From Euonymus europaeus (lineage: Eukaryota > Streptophyta > Magnoliopsida > Celastrales > Celastraceae), in contig OY756961.1 in the NCBI GenBank assembly GCA_963580455.1, positions 8,227,001 through 8,291,000 of the forward strand: 64,000 bases of DNA, read 5' to 3'. The notes beneath the pieces are model-generated. The model was not told the DNA's origin, ran no database searches, and worked only from the letters and a program-made list of their open reading frames with translations. Both the position numbers and the translations under genes were made by a program. Shown in pieces: positions 23,312 through 35,900 of the stretch (within the stretch, counting starts at the first letter, position 1; the number at the start of each line of letters is the position of its first letter).

Positions 23312-26300
23312 ATGGTAGATGAAGATACATGTTTGATTGATAGTGCAACGACTCACACTATCCTTAAACATAAGAAATATTTCTTACATTTGATATTGCT
23401 TGAAGCAAATGTAAATACCATCTCGGGCACATCCAAAATAGTTGAAGGTTCTGGAAGAGCTACTATTATTTTACCAAAAGGAACAAAAATATATATTGAG
23501 GAGGCATTGTATTCACCCAAATCACAAAGAAATTTATTGAGTTTCAAAGATATTCGTCAAAATGGATATCATTTTGAGTCTGGTAGAGAAGGTAATAAAG
23601 ATTACTTATATATTACTTCTATCATTTCAGGCCAGAAGCTTGTACTAGAAACATTTATGGTTTTCTCTTCGGGTTTGTATCATGCAAGTATAAGATGGAT
23701 TGAAACACATGTTTTGATACACCAAAAGTGTTATAATTCTAAGGAATCTATACTTTGGCATGATCGTCTTGGTCACCCAGGTTCTACAATGATGCGTAGA
23801 ATAATCGAAAATACAAATGGACATCCATTAAAAAACCAGAAGTTTATTTTACCTAAAGATCACTTGTGTGTTGCATGTTCACAAGGAAAGTTGATTGTAA
23901 GACCATCAACCCTGAAGGTAGGTGTTGACTCTCCTAATTTTTTGCAACGTATTCAGGGAGATATATGTGGACCTATTCATCCATCATGTGGACCATTTCG
24001 TTATTTTATGGTTCTAATAGATGCATCATCTAAATGGTCATATGTGTGCTTATTATCTACTCGTAATATTGCATTTGCTAGGTTCTTAGCTCAAATTATT
24101 CGCTTACGTGCACAGTTTCCAGATTATCCCATTAAATCTGTTCGACTAGATAATGCTGGTGAGTTTACTTCAAAAGCATTTAATGACTATTGCATGTCAT
24201 TAGGAATAGATGTTGAATATTTTGTTGCACATGTTCATACTCAAAATGGTTTAGCAGAGTCTTTAATAAAACGTCTTCAGTTGATTGCTAGACCTATGCT
24301 TTTGAAAAGTAGATTATCTTTTGATGCTTGGGGACATGCCATATTACATGCTGCATCATTAATTCGAGTCAGACCTTCTGCTCATCATTCATATTCACCT
24401 TTACAACTAGTGTTAGGTTCTCAACCTAATATTTCACATCTTCGTATTTTTGGTTGTGTTGTGTATGTTCCTATTGCACCTCCACAACGCACAAAGATGG
24501 GACCGCAACGTCAACTTGGTATTTATGTCGGTTTTGATTCTCCTTCTATTATTCGGTATCTTGAACCACAAACTGGTGATATTTTCAAAGCTAGATTTGC
24601 AGATTGTCAATTTGATGAAACTTTTTCCCTTCTTTAGGAAGCACAATTTCTGAGCATCATAAACATGATAATATTTCTTGGAATACAGTGACTCAATCTC
24701 ATTTTGATCCACGAACAAATCAATGTGAACTTGAAGTGCAGAAAATTGTTCATTTACAAGGTATGGCAAATCAACTGCCGGATGCATTTACTGATACTTC
24801 AAAAGTTTTACAATCACATATTCCTGCTAGAAATTCTACTGCACGTATCAATATCCCTGAAGGACCAATAACAAGTGACGAAGGGAAACCACGTTAGAAA
24901 CGTGGAAGACCACTGGGAGCTAAAAATAGATTTCCTCGAAAGAGAAATGTTCAAATTCCTACCGAAGCTCTAGTAGAGTCTACTCCTGACGAGTATATTG
25001 CTCATGTTGAGAATACTCCTGTAGAGATTACTCCTGATGATGATAATAAGGAGCACTCAATAAGTCATGAAGAAAGTTGGGATAGAAATAAGATTGTTAT
25101 TGACCACATATTTGCATATGAGGTGGCTACAGACATTACTAGAAGTAATGAGGATCCTGAGCCTAGATCTGTTGATGAATGTCAACATAGAAGTGATTGG
25201 CCTAAATGGAAAGAGGCTATGACAACAGAATTAAATTCTCTATCAAAAAGAGAAGTTTTTGGACCAATAGTCCAGACACCAGAGGGTGTTCAACCGATGG
25301 GATTCAAATGGGTATTTGTGCGCAAGCGTAATGAGAATAATGAGATTACTCGTTATAAAGCAAGACTTGTAGCACAAGGTTTCTCGCAGAGACCTGGAAT
25401 TGATTATGATGAAACATATTCTCCTATCATGGATGGAATCACTTTTAGATTCTTAATTGGTTTTACAGTCTCTGTACGATTGACTATGCGTCTTATGGAC
25501 GTAGTAACAACTTATTTATATAGATCGCTGGATAGTGAAATTTATATGAAAATTCCTGAAGGATTTCAGTTGCCTGAAGCAAAGCCTCGAGGATTGTGTT
25601 CAATTAAACTTCAGCGCTCACTATATGGATTAAAACAATCTGGACGCATGTGGTATAATCGATTAAGTGAATATCTTATTAAAGAGGGATTTACAAATGA
25701 TCCAATTTGTCCATGTGTATTTATTAAAAAGTCTGCCTCCGGATTTGTTATAATCGCTGTTTATGTTGATGATATAAATTTAGTTGGAACTCCTGAAGAG
25801 CTCACTAAAGCTACTAATTATTTAAAGGCAGAATTTGAAATGAAAGATCTTGGAACGACAAAATATTGTCTTGGTCTGCAGATAGAACATTTGAATCATA
25901 GTATCTTTCTTCATCAATCTACCTATATTGAAAGGGTATTGAAACAATTCTACATGGATAAAGTACATCCTTTGAGTTCTCCAATGGTAGTTCGATCTCT
26001 GGATGTTAAGAAAGATCCATTTCGACCTCAAGATGAGGGGGAGACATTACTCGGTCCCGAAGTACCATATTTAAGTGCAATTGGATCTTTGATGTATTTA
26101 GCCAATTGTACTAGGCCAGATATTGCATTTGCTGTAAATCTATTGGCAAGGTATAGTTCTGCTCCTACTCGACGACACTGGAATGGAATTAAACATATTC
26201 TACGATATCTACGAGGTACAACTGACTTGAGACTATTCTATTCATATGAATCCAAATCTCAGTTGATTGGATATGCAGATGCTGGTTATTTATCTGATCC

Positions 26301-26782
26301 TCATAATGCAAAGTCTCAAACTGGTTATGTATTTCTTTTTGGATACTGCTATTTCTTGGAAATCAGTAAAGCAAACACTTATAGCAACTTCCTCTAATCA
26401 TTCTGAGATAGTAGCCATTTACGAAGCTAGTCGAGAATGTGTATGGCTGAGAGGAATGATTTCTCATATTCAAGAGAAGTGTGGATTACAATCTGTTAAA
26501 AGTATTCCCACTATATTATATGAAGACAATGCTGCATGTATAGTTCAACTCCGCGGAGGATACATAAAAGGTGACAGGACTAAACACATCTCCCCGAAAT
26601 TCTTCAGTACACATGAACTCCAGAAGAGTGGTGATATTGATGTTCAACATATTCGCTCTTTGGATAATCTAGCAGATTTATTCACTAAGGCGTTACCACC
26701 GGTAACATTCAAAAAGTTGGTCTATAACATTGGTATGCGGCAGCTCAGATGTCTACTTGAATCAGGGGGAGTAAAAACATGA
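23312..26782 (+). pseudogene. copia pol polyprotein (PR-INT-RT-RNase H), three breaks
   Basis: Order: protease start CLIDSATTHTIL; integrase zinc finger LWHDRLGHPG...CVAC; integrase core with Asp in GDICGP, Asp in VRLDNAGEF and Glu in NGLAES, all present; RT with YVDD at about 25762; RNase H with DNAACI near 26526; and the C-terminal HIRSLDNLADLFTKALP. Breaks are a frameshift at the T-run near 24618, a TAG near 24895, and a frame change near 26344 where two bases seem lost. All key catalytic residues I could locate are kept. It would have processed gag, copied RNA and integrated cDNA. Confidence 0.93.
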
Positions 26783-27011
26783 AGACAGTGATGCAGACAG
26801 TGATAAGAATTGTACTCTTTTCCCTTCGTCCAATGGTTTTTCCCACCGGGTTTTCCTTGGCAAGGTTTTAACGAGGCAATTTTCTGCACTACTCTTAGTC
26901 AATTGATATATATGAATAATGTACTCTTTTCCTTCACTAAAATTTTTATCCCATTGGATTTTTCCTTAGTAAGGTTTTTAATGAGACATATTCTTTGTAT
27001 AATGTGATCAT

Positions 27012-27022
27012 CCAAGGGGGAG
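27012..27022 (+). promoter_or_regulatory. Polypurine tract before the 3' LTR
   Basis: CCAAGGGGGAG lies immediately upstream of the 3' LTR start TGTTATAC, as needed for plus-strand priming. Confidence 0.85.
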
Positions 27023-27214
27023 TGTTATACATTAATAAGAGTGGATGACCCACATGTCAATTAAAGTTAGGTGTAGATTTTTATACATATTACATCTATA
27101 TATATATCAATACAAGAGAGGAACGATGGTGGCTGCTTTTACAGAGTTTTTCACAAAGTACTCTATCCTTCTTCCTTTGTCTATCATTTTGTTTCTCTTG
27201 TCTTATTTCCAACA
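27023..27214 (+). repeat. 3' LTR of the copia element (192 bp)
   Basis: Same length and sequence as 21650-21841, with no difference seen. It is followed directly by the target duplication CTTAT. Confidence 0.96.
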
Positions 27215-27219
27215 CTTAT

Positions 27220-29930
27220 CCTTTTGTTCAGCCCTCATTTATTGGCACTCAACTGTTGAAATGCAAATTATTTGAAATTCATCAATAAAATATATAGCTG
27301 ATTAATTATTATTTCTCCCACTTAAAACATATATATCGGTGGAATTCCCAGTCAGAAATAACAAGTATTTCAGTGTATATACATTTTTTCATTTAATTTG
27401 TATATCGGAGGATGTGAATCTAGATGCACAATATTTACAAACCACATCAATAACACATAAGGTCTGACCATCAATCTACATGCATTTCACAACCTAGGCA
27501 GGATCTCAGGCCATCTAACAACATATAGTATCCACAATTAACAGGCATCAAGCATCATACCATTTATCAATAAGCGACCATCATAAGTCGTAAGCATACA
27601 AGACAACGTCAAGTATTCATGCATACACATCATCTAGGACACTCGGTTCTCAAACCGGTCTGAGAGTTTCGATCACACCCTCCTGACTGTTCATAATTCC
27701 ACATATCGAGAAATCCTTTGCAAGAGTCACAGATGGCTGCAGGCTGACTTTTGTGGCTTCATGTAACAGATCGGGATTGCCATAGCAGCTTGCAAATGGG
27801 GACAAGGATTTGAAGCAACATCAAGCAACACTTCAATCTCCACAGATCAAATTTCAGCTCAAGATTTGTACTTTGAAGCAAGATCGGGCAGATGGTAAGT
27901 GGTAATTAACTCTATCAAAGAGAGAAAGATGATGGCCCAAGATTAGAGAATAAAGAGAGCAGAGAGTCAGAGATTTCATATTAGAGACAAGGTCTGAGAA
28001 TTGATACAATTGTGGAGATTTTTGAGTGTATTTGTAGCTTGTATTTTTGACCGTTGTTGAAGCAGAGTAGAGGTATAGGTAAGTAGCAAATGGTTCAATT
28101 TCAATTTTCAACTTTCAAGTTTAGGCTTTTAGCCTTTAAAGGATATTGAACGCTTGAACGGTAATTGACACTATGAATCTATGATTGTAAGTCTAGGATT
28201 TAGGCTTGAATTAATTGCTTTGGTCGATGTTGAACGGTAACTGATTTTGTTAGTCATTTGTATTCTTTCATCTACTAATTTATGCTCTGTGCCTCTGTAG
28301 TTTGTGTGTGTTTAACAGTGTTTGTATAACAATGTTATTATGTAGAGTAGCAATAGGCATTAGGTAGTAGTAGAGAGACTAAGAGTATGAGAGTGACATA
28401 TTTGCAAATCGCGATAGATTAGCAGATTACTCGGGCCATACCTCGGGCACGGGCAGCCCAAAAAAGGCCCAAATATTCAGGTTTTGGGTAAGACTCGGCC
28501 CCAAAAATGGAGCCCAAAGCCTGCTAGAGGCATAAGGTTGTGCTGCCTGGGCCCGACATAACTTCAAACCTGGGCCGAGCTCAGGCTCACGGGCTGTTTG
28601 TTGAGGCCTAGTAACGGGTGATAAATTGTTGTAGAAAAAAAAGAGTTGTCAATTATCGACTATGTATAACCGTTGCGTGATTTATGCAACGCTTTTCAAC
28701 TAGATGAAAAGCAATTCAATCTGGTTCGTCAATTTATTAATTAAATAAATATGTATTTTTTATCTCTTAAAAAAATAAAAACACTTGTCAGTAACAATAA
28801 ATATCATTCTCTCCCATTACCGTTGAGTCTCTCAAACAGAGATTCATAGAGAGGATCTGCGATGTGATGAGTAAAAGAGAAATGAAATAGCTTCACAAAA
28901 ATTGAAAATCGAAGTTCCTATAGCAAATCTAAGAAAAGGTAGGAGAAGAACGACTAACGAGCCTAATCGAAGATCGATGTGGGACTGGGTGAGATGTCGC
29001 CACAGGAGATTGATGATGGATGGGTGAGGGCAACGTTCGATTTGAGGGGTAGGGAAGTCAAATGGATAGCATAGAAAATTGGCTTCGAGTGTGACTTCAT
29101 ACAAAGCAATCAAAGATAAGATTGAAGAGATCGATCACTGTCTATGGTTTAGAAGCTCTAAAGTGAGATGAGTTGGACAGAGAATGGTGAGCAGCGACAG
29201 AGAGAGAAAAATTCATGATTTATTTCACCAAGCATTGAACAATCTAGATGAATGGACTTTTACATCTAGCAGTAACTAATAGGGCGGGATACGGTCCCAT
29301 CTAAAAGAGGGATGGGACCTAAGAAATTCTCATGAACGAGAGATAAGAGCTTAAGAAATTCTCATGACACGTTGAGTATTTTTTGTCGGCTTCGACTGAC
29401 TACTTAACGTGTTTCCCTCTATGTATGCTTAGTGTGTATGTGTTTCACTATTGTCAAAAAAAAAGAGCTTCGAATCTTATATAAAACAATATTAATTTTT
29501 TAATTTGTTAAATGAATAAAAAATTTAACCAGCCACTCCATCTCAAAAAACAGGATGTAATAATTTCTGATTTTCAAGTCTTTATCGGACTGGACGAAAG
29601 GCCGGTCCATAGTGAACTGGTCGGACCGGCTGGTCCGATCTGATTTTTTAATAACATTTATTTGGTCCAATCCACATTTTCTCTTTTGGGCATGGCGGCT
29701 AAACTACTGGTTTATATTTAGGCAGGTGGGCAGGTACTGGTTGGTACTGGACGCACACAAAAGATAAACCTTGTCAAGGGATGATCACGATACACACGTT
29801 TCTCGTTACAGACAAGGACAGTAAAGAGCTCGACTTGTTCATAATTCGACTATTCATTACACCGTCCACACACACATTATTGATGCACACCATCACGCAC
29901 CCAAACACAGAATAATCAAAAACGCAAAAA
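27220..29930. other. Intergenic stretch before the ABC1 kinase gene
   Basis: No supported gene in 2.7 kb. A G+C-richer patch at 28430-28620, with GGCCC and GGGCC motifs, looks like the subterminal part of a hAT-type element, but I found no ends. Near 29.62 kb, GGTCGGACCGGCTGGTCCGATC is partly palindromic. The kinase promoter must lie in the last few hundred bases; no clear TATA box was picked. Confidence 0.4.
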
Positions 29931-32900
29931 ATGTTACTCCTTCCCTCGCCATTACTCCACTACTCTCCCGCCAATTTCAAGTCCAATTTTCCTCCTAAGC
30001 ACTCGAAATCCGTCACAACTTCTCTCCGGCCGCCGCTCTTTTCAGTCTACGCCGCCGGACGTGAGGTGGACTCGTTCACCGAGAAATCCGGATACATATT
30101 CGAGCTCAGCGCTGGCGAGTTTGAGTCTCTGGCAGAATATGATCCGAAAATTATAGCTGCAATTTATCGGAGGAAGCCTTTGGTTCTGGTTCGCCGCCTC
30201 TTCCAGATTGGCACCACATTTGGGAGATGGTTTGGGCAGCTATACATTGATAACCTCATGGAGAAATCGGAGGAGATGTTTGAGGTCGGAATATTTATTT
30301 AATCAAAGTTTTAGTTTTAATATTTATCCATGGCTATATTGCCGAAGCCTGTGTATCTCCCTCTCAACTTTGCTAGAATTGTGTGCGGCTCGACGTGCTG
30401 TTTGAAAGGCTCATCGTTGCTATGCCTATCGATGGAAGCTGTTTTGTAGATAAATGAAAATTGGAAGAGTGAGACGCGTAAACAGATTCTTAGGCCTGAG
30501 ATGGTTAGGACATAGGACCCCAAATGAAAGACAAGGAGTTGAAGATGAGGCTATTTACTTCTTCCAATTTATACAATCTCCTTTTATCTTTTACATTTTT
30601 GTTTTCTTGTATGTTTTATTTTTTTATTTTAAATTAGTCCAGTTGAGTTTGCCATATGTATTGCCCATTCATTGATGGTTCCATCTTTTCCTTTGCAACT
30701 GCATATTTCAATAATCTAATACTGCCATCCTCCAGGTTATTATTCATTCTTTCACGCAAAAGTTGGAATTGTATGTTAAAAGTACTTGTGAATCTCAATG
30801 TCAACTGACATGTGAATAATATCTTGTAAATTTTCTTATGCTGTCTTGTAGATAAGAGCTGCAGAGCTTCGAAGAATATTAGTAGAACTTGGCCCGGTAC
30901 GCCCTATTTTTAAGCTTAGGGCATTGACACTTTCCCACCCTCGTCATTCTTTCAAAATCCAAGTATTGTTTTCCCTTAGGTACCCCAATATTATCATAAG
31001 TAGCTGTCAGATATTGAACACATGAAATGTGCATGAGTATTTTGCTTATTGGCGTTATTTTCTTGTTTTATGTCTATAATGTTCTTTCAGGTATAGAAAT
31101 CATGGCAAAATATAGTTGACAGTGATTTTTTTTTTATATGGATATTTTTTTCGAAGGACTTGAGAAAATTTAAATAGTATCATTTTTGCTGGACAGTATT
31201 CAGCGTACTTAGGTACATGGTATGAGCATTTACTCACAAGAGAAAGTTAGTAATAGTAATCAAAATTGTATATTCTTTTTGCATTCTACCAGAAGATTTG
31301 AGTCAGTATGGCGATGGTCTTCAATAATATGTTCATTTTTTTTTTCTTTTCTTCAGGCATACATCAAAATTGCTCAGGCTGTTTCTTCGCGAGCAGTGAG
31401 TTGTCAATTGTCATATTCTCTCAATGTCATATTACACTCAGTATCTTCTATAATTATGTTTATCTGATTCTAGTTGGGTGTATCTGCTGCTTCGTGAAGT
31501 CATAAGTGACACTTCTTATTACCATGATTTTTTCTATTGGAAAATAATTTTTAGCAAAACGCTGTCGACTGAAAGTAAACCTCTTTTTGGCCTGTTCTAC
31601 TTTTACATGGTTGATAATTAACTTCCATGTTCATTTGACTGCATTTTGCAGCTTAATTTAGTTCACTGATTGGAAGAAATCCCCATCTGCATTGCACCCT
31701 GTTAGGCCTGTTAACAAAGTGTATAAGAGGAGGGGCAGAAAGACAAGAGGGGACATGTGGCTGAGAGTGAGTGGAACATGTGTGGTTTTCTTATAGGCTC
31801 TAAATAAATTCTGTTAGTATGTAGTAGTGGTGTAGAGGTATTGTATTTCTCAGCTTTTGCATAGTAAGAAAAAGTGGGAGGTTCTGGTTCCTCGAAAACC
31901 AGGGTTTCACTCTCTTTCCTGCATTTTCTGCTTGAATCTGTGTTAGTATGTGTGGATTCCTTTGAGTGATCTTATCACAGCCACTGCTGCAACCTCTTTG
32001 GACCATTTAGTTATGGAAGAGTAGATGACTGCAAACAGAATTCTTCATAATTTCTTAGCCAGAAAATTTTGTGTTGATGTTTGAGGGATGTTTTATGAAA
32101 TTATCAATAATCCATATTGTAGTTAAGGTCATTGCCACATCGGTCATGGATGTTTAAACTGAGTCCTATTTTGGATGTACCATCCTAACAATAATTATTT
32201 ACAGTTACTTTTGCTTTAGGGGAAATGTTGGATAAGATGTGATAAAGACATTAGATCATTATTGTTGCAAGCTCATAATGTGTGAGTTGTGACAGTATTG
32301 AATGTTGTTGTCTTCTTTTTGTCCTATCCATCCTTTAGACCTTTTAGTTGTTTTCTTTTTTTTGAATGTGTTAGGTTGCTGGGTTATGTTCCATGACATC
32401 TTAGTGACATGGGATTTTTTTTTTTTTAATTTTATATAATGCCACCGATGAGCTGTAAAGTTGATTGTTCTTTTGGTGTTACAGAGGTGTTACAGAGGGA
32501 GTAAAATTCTCAAATTAATAAGATGATAGTGCAAAGTGTCCTCTGATTTGCATGCTCAATTTTTGAGATAATATGACTTGGCGGTAATAATTGCAATTGT
32601 ATTTGGTAGTATAACATCAAGATGGAACATGGACTTGGTTGACATGTAATAGAAGTTCAATACCAAGATATCTCCTTGTAGGACTTGATACCGCCATCAT
32701 ATTTGGATGAACTTTCACTGCTGCAAGATCAAATTGCTCCATTTTCTACAGAAGTTGCTTTAAATACAATAGAAAGAGAACTTGGATTGCCTGTGGAAAA
32801 GATTTTTTCAGAAATTTCACCAGAGACTATTGCTGCAGCATCTCTTGGTCAGGTATGCCCTCGGTTAACAGTTTCTCTCTGCACATTTATCTTCCAAAAG

Positions 32901-35900
32901 AAAAAATAGTTATGCTTGTCATGAACTAGGGAGTTGTTATTTGTAATTTAAGACATTTGCTACTTATCTGTTTCTGTTTCTATTTATTTTATTCTGCTGA
33001 ACAATTCCATTCTCCCCTACTTCTCTCATGTCTTGTTTAGGTTTATCAAGCTAAGCTCCACAATATCGGGCAGGTTGTAGCTGTTAAAGTGCAGAGGCCT
33101 GGTGTACAAGCAGCCATTGCGTTAGACATATTGATCTTACGTTTTATAGCAGGAGTGATTAAGAAAGTAAGAAAATTTAACACTGATCTTCAGGTAAATG
33201 TTCAATCATGCTAAACTGAGATCCACATATCCAATTCACATACTCGATGTCTCTATTCCTTGTTGACTTAGCTGGTACTTAACACGATACTTGATTCTTA
33301 ATACAGGCAGTTGTTGATGAATGGGCATCAAGTCTATTTCGGGTATATATTAAACTCCTTACTTAATGAATAAGTACAAACATGAGTTCTCCTGTGCATT
33401 TGATATGTCATGATGTAGTTATTTTCACAAGAAAAACAACATAAGAAAAATACTATGACATGGTGTAGTGTAGAACACTATTCTTTGTTAAAAATTATTT
33501 TGATGTTTGTGGGAGTATTAAGAAACTATTGATACGCCTATAAAGGTTCTATTGTTTCGCGTTGATCTGTCTTCCACATTTACCTTGTACGATTCACAGT
33601 TACTAATCAGAAACTAATTCAGTTTTCTTTGGTTTCTTATCAGTAACTTTAGTTTGTTGGTTTCTTGATGCTTATATCTTTTGTACCAACCAAGAAAATT
33701 ACATGGACATTCCCAAAGTGTGGTGGTTAGATATTATTGCAGTATGACCAAACCACCTCTAGGATGCTTTCATATGTTTGACGAGATACTCATAAAGGAT
33801 TGCGTGATCATAATTTTTTTTGTAATGAGATAACTGTGTCCTCTGGCATCGGGTCCCCTGATCCTTGGAATATCATATATATATATATATACATTTGCTA
33901 GAGTAACTTTGTCAATCAATATATTCTTTCAATGCATTAGCAAGTGCATTTTCTAGTGCAGCTTGAAGATAGTGTGCAAATCCTGATGAACTGCAAACGG
34001 GGATAGATTCTTGAAATGCAGAAGAATATTTTGTTTCAACCCATTAGTCACTGAGATAAAATAATTTGAGTTGAGTTGTCTTAGGGCTGCACCATGATTA
34101 TCAGCTTACTAATTTTTTCTCCTCAGACTCACAGTTTATATTCTCTGCAGATATGATAATCTGATGTCATCTTACATCTAATTTTTAGCCAGGGTGACAA
34201 CTTTATAGGGTGTTTAACATGAACGTGAAAAGGCTTGGTACTTAGATTCTTATTCGAAATTTGAAACTGCAATGTCAAAATCAAAACCAAATTAATAAAT
34301 CCAACATGCCTGCTACTGGAAAAAGAAATCGAAACAACAAAATATGGAAATGTGTACTCCCTGATGCTTTTGTGTGCCATGTGCATGTACTAGAACAAAG
34401 TATTCATATTTTTTGATGACTTGAGAAAGATCTTTCTCCAATGGTTGTCACTGTGAATATATTTTCCGTCCATATGTTCTGGTTTTTATGTTCTGCCTGC
34501 CTATAAAAGGAATCTCTTCTTTCTTTGTTTGTTTGCTTTTTTTTCTTTTCCATCCCCATTTAGTCTGGCTGTGTAGGTTATTGCCATTTTGTTTTTAAAA
34601 CCTTTATATGATTAATATATTGTCAAATTTGCAATGCTAACCAAAGACATGCCCCTCCTTCCATTCTATGTACCTTTATCCCCCTGTTGTGGGAGAATTT
34701 TCTTAGAGATTCATATTGATTACAGGTGAATCACGTTTAATGCAGGAGATGGACTATAAGAAAGAAGCAAATAATGGACGCAAATTCAGGTGAGTTTGTG
34801 ATGCAACTAAACATTGACTATAGATGAGTAATTATATTTTTATTTTTGCTGGGCTCAGCATTATATATTCTTCCCCTTCTTTTCTTTGTAAATTCCATAT
34901 CAAGTGGTTGGTTGAAGCAATTAGCAAATCCACCTCGAACGTGGCCCTTGCCTTTCCCTTCTCCCTTAGAAGATGAAATGGCTTTCTTCTTTCCATATTG
35001 ATTTGAGCGTACCCATACCCAATTACAGAGATGAAATTTATGAGGTGGTGTTAATATTTATCAACAGGTTGGTTGCAAACGAGTAGAATCCTCTCTTCAA
35101 TATGGTAATTTGTATAACTGACGATAGTAATATTGTTCAAAATTTCAAATATGGAGCAGCCGAGCAGCTCTGATAATCTCCCAGGCATTGGAGCATTCTG
35201 ACTTGTTTTTGATTCCATCAAATTCTTTGGTTGGAAATTTTCTTATTATTTGGTTATATGTACCACAAGCATGCTAGAAACATTCTCACTTGATATGTTT
35301 ACGTACATTCTTGAGCAGAGAGCTCTATGGTGGCATCCAAGATGTTTTGGTTCCAGAAATGTATTCAGAGTTGACCACTCGTAGGGTTCTTGTCATGGAA
35401 TGGGTTGAGGTATATTATGTTTTATCTTTTTGTATCTGTAAATCAAACATCTGTTGTAGATGACTTACAAATTCAGTTTAGCATTACTTTCACTTGGTGA
35501 TTATGCAGCTGGCTTGAGCTTCTTTATTCATTTGTTACCTCCAGCCTCGAACAACCAACAGAAAGAAAATGTGAACTAGAAATTCTTTGAAGAAGTTTTT
35601 TAAAAATGTCTGTTAGGATTGTGCAAACGTATATTTCTTGTGGAGATTACTATGCTAAGCTTTAGTTTCTACCTTACATTGTTTGTATTATATAACTGTG
35701 AACATATGAAAATAGGAGGATAAAAATACTTCTCTTTAACATTTTCTGTGGGGGACTTGGTGGTTGTCATTGCATGACTGTTAGAGGGAATCATCATCAG
35801 AACTCACGCTACTTTAGTCTATGAAAACTATAGAAAGTGATAGAACAGATTAAAGAAGAGAGATCAGTGAGTTTGTATGGTGGAGGTGTGCTGCCGTGAG

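Larger units (their letters stand above)
21650..27214 (+). mobile_element. Full-length Ty1/copia LTR retrotransposon
   Basis: The element is 5,565 bp with two 192 bp LTRs, TG...CA ends and a perfect 5 bp target duplication CTTAT (21645-21649 and 27215-27219). Protease, integrase, RT and RNase H come in copia order on plus. The LTRs are identical base for base, implying a recent insertion, yet gag and pol are interrupted. A 349 bp non-coding spacer separates gag from pol. The family resembles plant elements annotated as TNT1-94-like. Confidence 0.96.

Noticed and set aside
28430..28630. GGCCC-rich patch resembling hAT subterminal sequence
   Set aside because: Termini and target duplication could not be located.
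31701..31990. Possible solo copia LTR in intron 3
   Set aside because: TGTTAG start is suggestive, but no CA end with a matching 5 bp duplication was found, so it is not listed as an element.
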